Shown one piece after another: positions 9,095-18,065 of a stretch of DNA of 64,000 nucleotides. Origin of the DNA: Dictyobacter vulcani (GTDB taxonomy: Bacteria > Chloroflexota > Ktedonobacteria > Ktedonobacterales > Ktedonobacteraceae). The position numbers and the translations under genes are program-made. Below the pieces are notes generated by a model. That model was not told where the DNA came from, did no database searches, and saw only the letters and a program-made list of their open reading frames with translations. Location: assembly GCF_008974265.1 (NCBI RefSeq), contig NZ_BKZW01000001.1, positions 248,001 to 312,000 on the forward strand. Direction: 5' to 3'. How positions within the stretch are numbered: the first letter of the stretch is position 1; every line of letters starts with the position of its first letter.

Positions 9095-10492
9095 TCAGGA
9101 TTCGAAAGAGCCAAAGAGATTGTTCAAGGATTCAGCCAGAGTCGGATGTGCGAAAACGCCATCACGCAAAACAGTGTAGGGTAGCTTGCCAAGCATGGCG
9201 ATCTCAAGCATAGACATGATCTCGCCACCTTCTAATCCCAGAATGCAGGCGCCTAAAATCTGGTCGGTATCTGCATCCACGATGGCCTTCATCATGCCAC
9301 GGAACTCATCTACTTCCAGGGCGCGAGCCACATAGCTCATCGGCATTCTGGCGATCTTAATGTTTCGTCCTTGCTGACGAGCCTCGGTTTCTGTCATACC
9401 TACGCGACCAAGCTGAGGATCAATAAAAACAGTATAGACAAGCATACGATGGGCAATGCTGGCATTTCCATGCTCGATCAAGTTGGTGCGCAGAATCCGG
9501 AAATCATCATAGGAGATGTGGGTAAAGGCCGGACCACCTTTGACATCACCAAGCGCATAAATTCCTGGCACATTTGTCTCCATCCGGTCATTGACCTGAA
9601 TATAGCCCTTCTTGTCCGTGGTTATGCCAGCCACACCCAGGTTGAGCGTGTCCGAGTTGGGTGTACGACCGGCGGCCGCAAGGAGATGTGAGCCTGTAAT
9701 GGTACGCTCACCTTCAGCACTCTGAACTGTCAGTTGAATCTGGCCATCGGCAGTCTTTGCTACTTTGTTTGCAGAGGTTTCGAGCAGAACTTCAACGCCA
9801 TCTTCGCGCAGAATTTTGGTAACTTCTTCCGCGATATCTGAATCTTCCCGCGCTAGTAACTGTTTGCCACGCTGAATGATTGTGACCTGACTGCCAAAAC
9901 GGCGGAACATCTGACCAAACTCCAGGCCAACATAACCACCACCAAGTACCAGCAAATGTTCAGGTACCCGATCTAATTCCATTATGGTCGTCGAATTAAG
10001 AAATGGTATCTGCTCAACCCCTTCTATACGAGGGGGCGTCGGACGCTCTCCGACATTCAGACAGATCTTCTCAGCACGTAACTGGCGCACTTCACCATTC
10101 TGTAAACGCACCTCAACTACTTTGGGTTCGATAAAATATGCTTCGCCCATAAGCAGATCAACGTTTTCGGACTTCTCCAGGCGGCTTTGACTCCCACCTC
10201 GAAAGCTTTCTACGATATCACGCTTACGCTTACGGACCACCGTCATATCTACGCTCACAGGTCCAGTAGTTTGTACTCCATAATCGGCAGCACGTCTGGT
10301 CAGGTAGGCTACCCGTGCGCTGGCTACCATAGTCTTGGTCGGCGTACATCCTTCATTAATGCAGGTTCCGCCTATATGTTCCCGTTCAATAATCGCGGCC
10401 TTCTTCCCAGCCTGACCAAAAGCTGTTGCCAGTGGTCCACCAGCCTGGCCTGATCCAATAATAATCACATCATATTTTGCTATGCCTGGCAT
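9095..10492 (-). CDS. FAD-dependent pyridine nucleotide-disulfide oxidoreductase (MerA/Lpd-like)
   Basis: 465-aa class I flavoprotein disulfide reductase. The FAD-binding GxGxxG-type motif is at residues 13-18 (GSGQAG). The redox disulfide is Cys44-Cys49 in GGTCINEGC, and the NAD(P)-binding motif is GGGYVGLEFGQ near residue 180. The second FAD contact is IYALGDVKGGPAF, and the C-terminal dimerisation domain ends with HPTLAESLNNLF, which contains the His-Glu dyad. It resembles the mercuric-reductase-like branch rather than classic Lpd. There is no N-terminal heavy-metal domain and no C-terminal Cys pair, so true Hg(II) reduction is unlikely. It probably transfers electrons from NAD(P)H to an unknown disulfide or quinone-like acceptor. 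Single gene on the minus strand. Confidence 0.9.
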   Translation of the reverse strand: MPGIAKYDVIIIGSGQAGGPLATAFGQAGKKAAIIEREHIGGTCINEGCTPTKTMVASARVAYLTRRAADYGVQTTGPVSVDMTVVRKRKRDIVESFRGGSQSRLEKSENVDLLMGEAYFIEPKVVEVRLQNGEVRQLRAEKICLNVGERPTPPRIEGVEQIPFLNSTTIMELDRVPEHLLVLGGGYVGLEFGQMFRRFGSQVTIIQRGKQLLAREDSDIAEEVTKILREDGVEVLLETSANKVAKTADGQIQLTVQSAEGERTITGSHLLAAAGRTPNSDTLNLGVAGITTDKKGYIQVNDRMETNVPGIYALGDVKGGPAFTHISYDDFRILRTNLIEHGNASIAHRMLVYTVFIDPQLGRVGMTETEARQQGRNIKIARMPMSYVARALEVDEFRGMMKAIVDADTDQILGACILGLEGGEIMSMLEIAMLGKLPYTVLRDGVFAHPTLAESLNNLFGSFES

Positions 10493-10600
10493 AACATTTT
10501 TACCCTTCTTCTTTTCTGCTTAACAATCTTCAAAGATGGGTCTTGATCAATACACCATCAACACGCCTCATTATCATAAAAAAGAGACAGACGAGCGAGC

Positions 10601-11056
10601 CTATTTCAGTGGCTGGCGCTGGTCTTCTTCAGAAGAAGTTAATTGATTACGCAACACAGCTCGCTCTTGTTTGAGTAATGCATCCTCTACCCGTTGCCGA
10701 TGTTTGGGCAAAAGCTTGTCTGGCAAAGCAGTTGTGGCAAAATAACGGCACTCACTGGATTCATCAGTTTCAATCAATGTTCCACCAACCACTCGACAAC
10801 GAAAGGTCAGGACGATCTCTTGCTTCTGTGGTTTTGAATAGATGCCCACCAACTGCTCGACCTCAATCTTCAGGCCAGTCTCCTCCTCTACCTCACGATA
10901 TACCGCCTCCTCCACCGTCTCTCCGATCTCCATGCCACCCCCTGGTAGATTCCACCAGTCAATATCACGGCGCAACGCTAACAAAATTTTTTCCTCCTTG
11001 AAAATAAGCGCTGAGACAGCTATCCGGAAATTTCTTGTTGAGGATTCGGTCATCAT
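10601..11056 (-). CDS. Nudix hydrolase
   Basis: 151-aa Nudix-family pyrophosphohydrolase, cleaving nucleoside diphosphates linked to another moiety. The complete Nudix box runs from GGGMEIGETVEEAVYREV to EEETGLK around residues 50-72, with all catalytic glutamates present. I place the start at the ATG at 11056 because GGGGAG precedes it at good spacing; the frame remains open nine codons upstream without a ribosome site. It is transcribed in the same direction as the flavoprotein downstream, about 110 nt away. Substrate is unknown; the WWNLPGGGMEIGE type is common among MutT-like and ADP-ribose-like enzymes. Confidence 0.9.
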   Translation of the reverse strand: MMTESSTRNFRIAVSALIFKEEKILLALRRDIDWWNLPGGGMEIGETVEEAVYREVEEETGLKIEVEQLVGIYSKPQKQEIVLTFRCRVVGGTLIETDESSECRYFATTALPDKLLPKHRQRVEDALLKQERAVLRNQLTSSEEDQRQPLK

Positions 11057-11117
11057 ACAAATTCTCCCCACTAGCATTAGCATATATAAGCTTCGTGATT
11101 ATCACGAAGCCTGATCG

Positions 11118-12251
11118 TCACAGTTTGTACAGCATCAAAGCATTATCATGTAAAATAAGACGTGCAAACAACTCGGCCTGCTCGTAATCTAGTTCCTCAG
11201 CAGTCAGCATCTCTTGCAAAACCTGACCAATGATAGCACGCCCCCGGGTCGCGCCAGCCCAATACATTTCAGGAACATGAATACCATCAGAACTATACAT
11301 AAGTTTACTGGCCGGTGCAATACTCAGGGCCTGGCGGGTAAAAGTCGCCATCTCTAGCTTGTCTAGCATTGGTATCATATAAGACAAATCAAAATAGACG
11401 TGCGGATAAATCGCTGCCAGATAGGCTCCAAGTTGAGTGTATGGATAACTCTCATGTAACAGGATAATCGGCATACTATGATAATCGCTCACTTCCAGCA
11501 CAGCGCGTAAATGCAATGGATTCCCCAGGCGCATATCGGTATCACTATCCCCATAACCAGTATGAAACTGAATCGGCATCTGTTGACGAGCGGCCTGGCG
11601 AAAGGCTCGATGTAAAAGGTAATCAATCAAAGGCTTCTGCACCAGACGAAGCGTTCCTTGTCGCTGCACAATCACGCGCGCCTCATCAAACGCATGTACT
11701 GCATCATCCTTACTCCATTCACGAATCTCAAGCCCACAACGATACGCCACAATGCTTTTCAGGGCACAGTATCCCTGCGCTTTAAGATCAATCAGGGATT
11801 GCTCAAAAAGCGTGACAACGGTATCAAAATCCGCATTATCTATTACCAGACGCTCCATTAAGGTTTCCAGCCGCAACATATAAGCAGTGCGGCAGCCGGC
11901 AAACTGCTGAATAGCCCGGGGTGAAAAGCAGTATTCGGGCAAAGGATGGCCCACATCCAAAATAAGGGTATCAATACCAGCAGCCTTGACCAGATACGCC
12001 AGCAACTGCTCAGCAGTCATACTATTATGCACACTGACTATCTCTTCTTCCCTGGCGGAGCAAGCATAGAGCGTAGCAAGCTGACGTAAGAGCCAGGTAT
12101 AATACACAGTATGCTGAATGTGCTTCTGAGCAAAATCGGCGTGCGTCGCTTCAGTAAAATAGCTGCGAAAAGCAAGCACATCCATTTTTTGCTGCATCAA
12201 TATCGGATGACAGTGATTATCAATGATGGCAATATCGCTTAAATCCAGCAT
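11118..12251 (-). CDS. Amidohydrolase (COG2159 / FluG N-terminal-like TIM barrel)
   Basis: 377-aa metal-dependent hydrolase of the amidohydrolase-2 family. The N-terminal HxH metal motif is His13/His15 in IIDNHCHP. FHTGYGDSDTDMR (strand 5 His) and ILLHESYPY (strand 6 His) follow, and the metal-binding Asp is likely in LMYSSDGIH near residue 310. This matches proteins that resemble the N-terminal half of fungal FluG and act on amide or deaminated amine products. A glutamine-synthetase-like gene, equivalent to FluG's C-terminal half, lies 2 kb away on the same strand (14286-15647), with two opposite-strand genes between. The substrate is not known; gamma-glutamyl-amine handling is an inference from the pairing. 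Confidence 0.85.
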   Translation of the reverse strand: MLDLSDIAIIDNHCHPILMQQKMDVLAFRSYFTEATHADFAQKHIQHTVYYTWLLRQLATLYACSAREEEIVSVHNSMTAEQLLAYLVKAAGIDTLILDVGHPLPEYCFSPRAIQQFAGCRTAYMLRLETLMERLVIDNADFDTVVTLFEQSLIDLKAQGYCALKSIVAYRCGLEIREWSKDDAVHAFDEARVIVQRQGTLRLVQKPLIDYLLHRAFRQAARQQMPIQFHTGYGDSDTDMRLGNPLHLRAVLEVSDYHSMPIILLHESYPYTQLGAYLAAIYPHVYFDLSYMIPMLDKLEMATFTRQALSIAPASKLMYSSDGIHVPEMYWAGATRGRAIIGQVLQEMLTAEELDYEQAELFARLILHDNALMLYKL

Positions 12252-12432
12252 AATGCATCTCCTCTGGATAGATATAGGAAGTGCTCATCTGAGAACTTCA
12301 ACTAACTTCTCATTCATCCCCAAAAAAAACGCTGGCTGATACCTTGAATCCTTTCGTTTTTCACCCAGATATCAAATACACCTGTAGGCTGAACTGAGAT
12401 ACGACGGACATGGGTTTCACGCATGCCTGTGC

Positions 12433-12438
12433 TATAAT
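12433..12438 (+). promoter_or_regulatory. Extended -10 element upstream of the coiA-like gene
   Basis: TGC immediately before a perfect TATAAT (12433-12438), 49 nt before the ATG at 12487. There is no good -35 hexamer at normal spacing, consistent with an extended -10 promoter. Confidence 0.4.
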
Positions 12439-12486
12439 TGTATTAATCATTATATGCTCTCTTATTAATCATCACAGGAACTGCTT

Positions 12487-13596
12487 ATGCTTGTTGCATA
12501 TGGTCCTGATCAACGGCCCATCATTGCAGAGGAAACGCCAATCGGGCAATTACAACAGTGGTCACGTGAGCGCCAGTTACACTGCCCTAACTGTCGTGGT
12601 ATTGTTCATGTACGTGGTGGAGCAGAAAAAAGGACTCAACTCCATTTTGCGCATCAAAAAGGTGAATGCGCCTGGAGTACGGAAGCTGAGTCTGTGCGCC
12701 ATGTCCAGGGAAAGTTAGTACTGGCCCAATGGTTGCGTCAACAATATCCGCTGGCTACAGTCACCCTTGAAAAACGCTTACCGGAACCGAATAGAATTGC
12801 CGATGTGTTTTTAGTCCATAAGGATGGACGGCAGTGGGCCATCGAGTTTCAATGTGCCCCTCTGAACATTCAAGAATGGAAGATGCGACACAACGCATAT
12901 AGAAAAGCAGGCATTGTCGATACCTGGATCATTGGCAACAATCGGCGCGAAAAACAGGAAGCGTTCATTGAAGCCCTGCTGGCTACAGCCCATGAACTAC
13001 TCTTCTTAGATCCATTAGCCCAATCTCCATATATCTGGCTACGCTGGCCTGTTAGTCGGCAACAAGCACTGGCATGGCAAACATCCACCACTAATCAATC
13101 TACACTTACTCTCGATGGTTGGGTTGGACGTACTGGCTATGGTATGACAATCGCTGCTGCATTAGCTGAGATTACGCTCAATCGACAGGCTCGTTTAATC
13201 CATCCCACACGCAGTTCCATGGAACTGCGCAACAGGCTACAGCAAACGATGAGTGAAGATCACACAATACAAGAACAGAACCTTTTTGACTATATGAATT
13301 CCATTGCCACCAGGGATACCCAACGAACCTTTCTACTCCCTCTTCTCCATGCCTATCAATTAGATCCAGAGTTGTTGGTACGTTATAACTATGGCCGTGG
13401 ATTAGCGGGACAGTTGGTACTACCTGCCGACTTGCTCAGGATTGAAAAAGCACAAAAATGGATACGTGACCTGCTAGATCATGGTTATACGCTGGAAAAA
13501 CTACGATCGCTGGTGAAAGAGTTACCATTTATTGGCCCCTACGCTTCCTTCGCTCGCTATGCTGAGACATTGCTGATTCTTTCTGCTCAGAAGTAG
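12487..13596 (+). CDS. coiA: CoiA-like competence protein
   Basis: 369-aa protein of the CoiA family, a predicted nuclease-fold protein needed for DNA processing and recombination during natural transformation in Gram-positive bacteria. Residues from about 35 to 65 hold the family's zinc-finger-like start (LHCPNCRG) and LHFAHQKGECAW. The restriction-endonuclease-like core follows, with the catalytic-type Asp in RIADVFLV and ExQ in AIEFQCAPL near residue 120. It has a good ribosome site (CAGGAACTGCTT) and its own extended -10 promoter. It lies between the two FluG-half genes on the opposite strand. Confidence 0.85.
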   Translation: MLVAYGPDQRPIIAEETPIGQLQQWSRERQLHCPNCRGIVHVRGGAEKRTQLHFAHQKGECAWSTEAESVRHVQGKLVLAQWLRQQYPLATVTLEKRLPEPNRIADVFLVHKDGRQWAIEFQCAPLNIQEWKMRHNAYRKAGIVDTWIIGNNRREKQEAFIEALLATAHELLFLDPLAQSPYIWLRWPVSRQQALAWQTSTTNQSTLTLDGWVGRTGYGMTIAAALAEITLNRQARLIHPTRSSMELRNRLQQTMSEDHTIQEQNLFDYMNSIATRDTQRTFLLPLLHAYQLDPELLVRYNYGRGLAGQLVLPADLLRIEKAQKWIRDLLDHGYTLEKLRSLVKELPFIGPYASFARYAETLLILSAQK

Positions 13597-13772
13597 CGTG
13601 AGCAGAATTTTTCCCTTAAAATCCTTTGCCCGCAGCACATTTCAGGGGGTCCTTTATACTGTACCTGACTGAAACTAAAAACTTGTGTTACGCGTAATCT
13701 ATTCAGTGAGACGTATAAAATTAACAATACTGTCGTATTAACACGACTGTGTGCATAGGAAAGGATGTCACT

Positions 13773-14129
13773 ATGAATAATTTTGTAAAAGGTATTCTTC
13801 TTGGAGTTGGTGTTGGTTTACTCGTTGCCCCAATGAAAGGCGATGAGATGCGCCGCCTGGTTAATGAGCGCTTCGGTGAGCTCCGCGGTTATATTCCAGA
13901 GAATGAGCAGCTTGACGTTTATAAGAGCCAGATCTCTGACCGTGTTAACCAGACCGCTGGTACACTAAAGGATTATGCTCAGCAGGCAGCAACAACAGTA
14001 AAAAGTTCAGCAAACAACCTGAGCAACATCGCTCAGAACGCCGGTACGACTGTGAAGAGCGGCACCCAGGATGTAGCTGATACCACAAAAGATGCTGTCA
14101 ATTCAACTAAGAATAACTCAACGTTCTAG
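13773..14129 (+). CDS. YtxH-domain small protein
   Basis: 118-aa protein beginning with a short glycine-containing hydrophobic helix (GILLGVGVGLLVAPMKGDEMR), the hallmark of YtxH/gas-vesicle-type small stress proteins, followed by a long Ser/Thr/Asn/Gln-rich amphipathic helix with repeating VKSGTQ/VKSSAN segments. It is probably membrane-associated. I start at the ATG at 13773, preceded by AGGAAAGG; the GTG 24 nt upstream has no ribosome site. Function is unknown; relatives are often stress-induced. Confidence 0.8.
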   Translation: MNNFVKGILLGVGVGLLVAPMKGDEMRRLVNERFGELRGYIPENEQLDVYKSQISDRVNQTAGTLKDYAQQAATTVKSSANNLSNIAQNAGTTVKSGTQDVADTTKDAVNSTKNNSTF

Positions 14130-14190
14130 TTTATCTAGCAGATAACTAACGACGACGTTCCTATGAATTTGAGCATACAACTTCACTTTC

Positions 14191-14239
14191 AAAACAATGT
14201 CTCCTTGCACAAATGAATAAGGCAAGGAGACATTGTTTT
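14191..14239. terminator. 18-bp hairpin between convergent YtxH and GS-like genes
   Basis: Perfect 18-bp inverted repeat (14191-14208 / 14222-14239) with CTCCTTGC at the loop side and AAAA/TTTT at the base, giving a U-tract on both strands. A good bidirectional intrinsic terminator. Confidence 0.8.
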
Positions 14240-14285
14240 TATACTATGTAAAAACAATCGTGAACGGACACTCTGTCGCGATACA

Positions 14286-15647
14286 TCAATATTTATAAAA
14301 ATGCTGCACTGCCTCTTCTTCAGGAGATTTATCCCGGAAAAAGCTTGCTTCTTCCCTCTTCACTGCAATATAGGAAGTGGCGAGCAATGGTCCCAGCGCC
14401 TCTAAGAGTACTTGATCTTGTTCCAGGGCATCCAGAGCTTCATCAAGGGATGTCGGTAAACGCCGAAGCCCTCTACGTTCGCGCTCTTCATCGCTATAAT
14501 TTCCTGGATCAATATCATAAGCCTGACCCGGCTCGATTTTATGTACAATACCATCCAGACCAGCAGCAATCAATGCTCCAATCGCAAGATAAGGATTTCC
14601 ACTATGATCAGCAGCTTTTAATTCCAGATTGCTTGAATCTTCTTCACGCCCCCTGAATAAGGATGGGATACGAATGGCACCTTCACGATTATCAAAACCG
14701 TAGGCATCATAAGCCGAACTCCAAAAATGTGGCAGGAGACGACGATAGGAATTAGGGCTGCCACAGGTAAGGGCGACCAGTGCATGCAGGTGGCGCATGA
14801 CCCCACCGATAAAATAAAGACCTGTCTGACTCAGACTTCCAGGTTGGTGGGAGTCATAGAAAAGATTCTTTTGTGGATGGGCATGCTGCTCAGTCCCCCA
14901 CAAACTAATATGGATATGGGCCCCATTACCACCTTGATCCAGGAATGGCTTGGGCGCAAATGACGCGTAGAGCTTAAACAGGCGTGCGACTCCTCGCACG
15001 GTCTCACGTACCCGAATAACTTGATCAGCGGCCTGTAACGCCCCGGCATGACTTAACGAAAGTTCCTGCTGTGATGGTCCCAGTTCGGTATGAAATAATT
15101 CAAGTAATAATCCCTGCGCCTCCAGGGCGGTTAATATACTATCGATAACTGTCGCCTGCTCATCCAGACCAATGCTACTATAGCAGGCACTATAATCAGC
15201 AGGAACATATTGTCCTTCTACATCCCGGGCCAGATAAAATTCATGCTCAACGCCGATCTCAGCACGCATATGGTGCCTGGAAAGACGCGCGATCATGCGT
15301 TTTAGAAAACTACGTGGACACGCTTCCCATGGTTCACCATCCAGACGCACCATATCACATAGTAAACTCGCAGTATGCGGCACATAAGGAAGAACAACAA
15401 ACGTCTCTGGATCAGGAAGTAAGCGAAACTCTCCGACCGGTCCCATCCCCTCGACAGAAGCAAGCGTTTCAACACCTGTAAACGCTTGCATAGCCAGTGT
15501 CTGACCAATGCCCTCACGCATTCGGCTGGCAAGCTTGTGGGTGTGCGTGGCCTTCCCGCGAATAATACCTCCATTATCACAATACAAGAAACGTACGAGG
15601 CGTAGCTTGGCCGCCTGAGTCTGCTGGATCACATCTCGCGTATCCAT
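14286..15647 (-). CDS. Glutamine synthetase-like ligase (GS-I / FluG C-terminal-like)
   Basis: 453-aa protein of the glutamine synthetase superfamily, which makes gamma-glutamyl amides from glutamate, ATP and ammonia or an amine. The N-terminal beta-grasp domain covers residues from about 10 to 105. The catalytic domain carries EIGVEHEFYLA (first metal-binding Glu cluster), LGPSQQELSLSH, NGAHIHISLW (the ammonia/Glu-site His) and NREGAIRIP with the Arg of the substrate site. It lacks the NRSA... adenylylation region typical of housekeeping GlnA, fitting the GS-like gamma-glutamylamide synthetase group. Start: ATG at 15647 behind TAGGAG; the open frame extends 28 codons further without a ribosome site. 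It pairs functionally with the amidohydrolase at 11118-12251. Confidence 0.88.
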   Translation of the reverse strand: MDTRDVIQQTQAAKLRLVRFLYCDNGGIIRGKATHTHKLASRMREGIGQTLAMQAFTGVETLASVEGMGPVGEFRLLPDPETFVVLPYVPHTASLLCDMVRLDGEPWEACPRSFLKRMIARLSRHHMRAEIGVEHEFYLARDVEGQYVPADYSACYSSIGLDEQATVIDSILTALEAQGLLLELFHTELGPSQQELSLSHAGALQAADQVIRVRETVRGVARLFKLYASFAPKPFLDQGGNGAHIHISLWGTEQHAHPQKNLFYDSHQPGSLSQTGLYFIGGVMRHLHALVALTCGSPNSYRRLLPHFWSSAYDAYGFDNREGAIRIPSLFRGREEDSSNLELKAADHSGNPYLAIGALIAAGLDGIVHKIEPGQAYDIDPGNYSDEERERRGLRRLPTSLDEALDALEQDQVLLEALGPLLATSYIAVKREEASFFRDKSPEEEAVQHFYKY

Positions 15648-15807
15648 AATAAATTTTACTCCTACTTTAGTACTTTTCGCATGAGAAGTGTAATACATAT
15701 ATTCTACAGGAGTATAACAGACTGAATGCATCAGAACAATAAAAACTCATTGCAAAGGTGGCAATTCAGCAGACATACATATAGAAGCCTGGAAGGCACT
15801 GAACTGT

Positions 15808-15840
15808 AAGGCCAGCCTGTTGATTGAACAGGCTGGCCTT
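15808..15840. terminator. 14-bp hairpin between P450 and GS-like genes
   Basis: Perfect 14-bp stem (AAGGCCAGCCTGTT and its complement) with a 5-nt loop, 35 nt past the P450 stop. The T-run lies on the plus side (CCTTTTC) and is weak on the minus strand, so it may only partly terminate P450 transcription. Confidence 0.55.
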
Positions 15841-15875
15841 TTCACTCCACCTGACACGCTAGCCAGGCATAGCAG

Positions 15876-17147
15876 TTAACTGTATATCTTATCCTTAGAA
15901 GCTACCTGACGCGCCTTAAAGGTCACAGGACAATGTTTAGGTCCAAGAATAAAAGCACTATGGATAGTTTCAACAGGTTGATCACGCTTGCGACGGATCT
16001 GCTGGAAACGTTCTAATAAGATACCAAGAGCAATTTTTGCTTCCAGCCGGGCCAGTGGAGCGCCCAGGCAGAAGTGGATACCATGGCCAAATGCAAGATG
16101 GCGATTAGGAGTTCGAGTAATATCAAACACCTCAGGCTGGGGAAAGGCGCAAGGGTCAAAATTAGCGCTGGAAATCCAACCAATCACCATTTGTCCAGTT
16201 GGGATTGTCTGGCCGTGGAGCTCAACTTCACGTGTAGCATAACGACCCACCAGAAGAGCTGGAGAGCGATAACGCAAAACCTCCTCAATCGCCTGTGGCA
16301 ACAGCTCCGGACTTTTAGCCAGTTGGTCCATAACTTCTGGCTGCTCATCAAAACACAACAATGCGTTACCAATTAAATTGGTCGTGGTAATATTACCAGC
16401 AATCAACAACAGGGTACAGAAAGCCAGGATCTCTGCCTCGGATAAAGACTGACCCTCTATCTGAGCCGCCAATAATTCACTCACCAGATCCTGGCGCGGC
16501 TGCAGACGTCGCTCGGCAAGCACAACCCGAAAATAGTCATATAACTCATCAAGGGTGCGCCGTACGGTTATACGTACGCGCTCATTGTATTCTTCGAGGT
16601 TGCCACTACTCAAATCATCATATTCACTGAACACGATATCATCAGACCAGCGCTTGAATCTGGCTCGATCTTCTGAGGGAACCCCTAACAGTTCAGAGAT
16701 AACAATCACAGGTAACGGATACGAGAGATCAGCAATAATATCCATTGATCCCTGCTCAGCAACCTGATCTAACAGGTTATGGGTAATCGCAGCAATACGA
16801 GGAGCTATACTGGCGATAGCACGTGGAGTAAACGCCTGTGAGACCAGTGAACGCAACTGCCGATGACGCGGTGGATCGGTAGTTAAAATACTCTGTCCTT
16901 TGGTAAATTCTTCTGGATGTGCAGCAAACTTTGAGCCGTCTGATGAAAAGGTCTCATGCTCAGAGGCTACCCTGAGCACATCATCGTATTCAAAAACTTC
17001 CCAGAACCTGGCTCTCTCATTGTAAGAAACAGGACCAAAATCCGTGCGTAAAGCGGTAAAACTATCGTAAGGATAGAGTAATTGGGTCAAGAAGTCGCGT
17101 GGATTTATCATAGGTACGATGCTTCTCATGGCGACAAGTGCCAGCAA
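15876..17147 (-). CDS. Cytochrome P450
   Basis: 423-aa bacterial class I P450 monooxygenase (CYP107-like type). The oxygen-activating I-helix motif is AGNITTTN, the K-helix ExxR is EEVLRYRSP, and the heme loop is FGHGIHFCLGAPLARLE with the proximal Cys. No membrane anchor, so soluble; it needs a ferredoxin and reductase from elsewhere. Start: TTG at 17147 with AAGGAG seven bases upstream; ATGs at 17129 and 17111 are alternatives without good sites. No biosynthetic neighbours, so the substrate is unknown. Monocistronic on the minus strand. Confidence 0.92.
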   Translation of the reverse strand: MLALVAMRSIVPMINPRDFLTQLLYPYDSFTALRTDFGPVSYNERARFWEVFEYDDVLRVASEHETFSSDGSKFAAHPEEFTKGQSILTTDPPRHRQLRSLVSQAFTPRAIASIAPRIAAITHNLLDQVAEQGSMDIIADLSYPLPVIVISELLGVPSEDRARFKRWSDDIVFSEYDDLSSGNLEEYNERVRITVRRTLDELYDYFRVVLAERRLQPRQDLVSELLAAQIEGQSLSEAEILAFCTLLLIAGNITTTNLIGNALLCFDEQPEVMDQLAKSPELLPQAIEEVLRYRSPALLVGRYATREVELHGQTIPTGQMVIGWISSANFDPCAFPQPEVFDITRTPNRHLAFGHGIHFCLGAPLARLEAKIALGILLERFQQIRRKRDQPVETIHSAFILGPKHCPVTFKARQVASKDKIYS

Positions 17148-17459
17148 GCATCCTCTCCTTTCTCTAGCCAATACACAATACAGGGATGCAGTCTACGGCT
17201 TTTATAAGATGCTGCGTACCAGCAAAACAGATACAGGAAAATTGCATCAATTATGCTCATTTATTATCTCTATACATTCATCATTTTTTACTCTTATTAT
17301 AACTCCATAATATTCCAAAACATATCAAAATATTGAAAAAAGCCATAAATACATTAATGCGAATACAAATATGTCATACAATATTGCGGCTGGTTATTTG
17401 CTTCTTCGTTCTGCCTGGTATAGATTAATGGAATATAATCTTATTCAGGAGGTTTTTTT

Positions 17460-17915
17460 ATGTCCCATGAATGGACGCGCGATGGCTATGTAATCAGTAC
17501 CGACAAAAAGCGGTTGGATATTGATGTTATTCATGGTTTTCTCACTACTGCATATTGGTCTACGGGTATCCCCCGCGAGACGGTAGAGCGCGCACTTAAA
17601 CACTCACTCTCTTTTGGTCTCTATCGGGGCGAACAACAAATCGGACTGGCTCGCCTGATTACCGATTATGCTACCTTCGCCTATCTATCAGATGTCTTTA
17701 TTCTGGAAAATTTTCGCGGTCATGGCCTGGGGAAATGGCTCATCCAGGTGATCACTAACCATCCAGAGCTACAGGGGTTGCGTCGCTGGTTGCTATTCAC
17801 AAAAGATGCCCATGGCTTATATCAACAGGCTAACTTTACGTCAGCACGCTATCCTGAGCGCTTGATGGAAAAACTAGAGACCAATATCTATACACGCTCA
17901 AACAGACAAGAGTAA
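17460..17915 (+). CDS. GNAT family N-acetyltransferase
   Basis: 151-aa acetyltransferase of the GNAT fold, transferring acetyl from acetyl-CoA to an amine. The pyrophosphate-binding loop is RGHGLGKWL near residue 83, preceded by the beta-4 strand YLSDVFILENF and followed by LFTKDAHGLYQQANF, typical of the C-terminal half. It matches the short one-domain GNATs that often precede translation genes. An AGGAGG Shine-Dalgarno lies 7 nt before the ATG. The Sua5-like gene follows on the same strand, about 150 nt downstream. Confidence 0.9.
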   Translation: MSHEWTRDGYVISTDKKRLDIDVIHGFLTTAYWSTGIPRETVERALKHSLSFGLYRGEQQIGLARLITDYATFAYLSDVFILENFRGHGLGKWLIQVITNHPELQGLRRWLLFTKDAHGLYQQANFTSARYPERLMEKLETNIYTRSNRQE

Positions 17916-18065
17916 GAATAATCAAGCCTCTTAGCCAGGATAGTGTTAGGTGTGGCGGCTCTCTTTATTGCTTTCGAGGAAGATGGAAACGTGCTATACT
18001 CAAGCAAAATCAAGCTGATTAAGGTCACTGAGAATAGGGATAGGGATAGGGATAAAGATTCATTG

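Noticed and set aside
9095..10492. True mercuric reductase (merA)
   Set aside because: No N-terminal metal-binding domain, no C-terminal Cys pair and no mer genes; called as a MerA/Lpd-like flavoprotein only.
18030..18052. ATAGGG repeats before Sua5 as a regulatory repeat
   Set aside because: Only three imperfect 6-bp units; no palindrome or conserved context visible.
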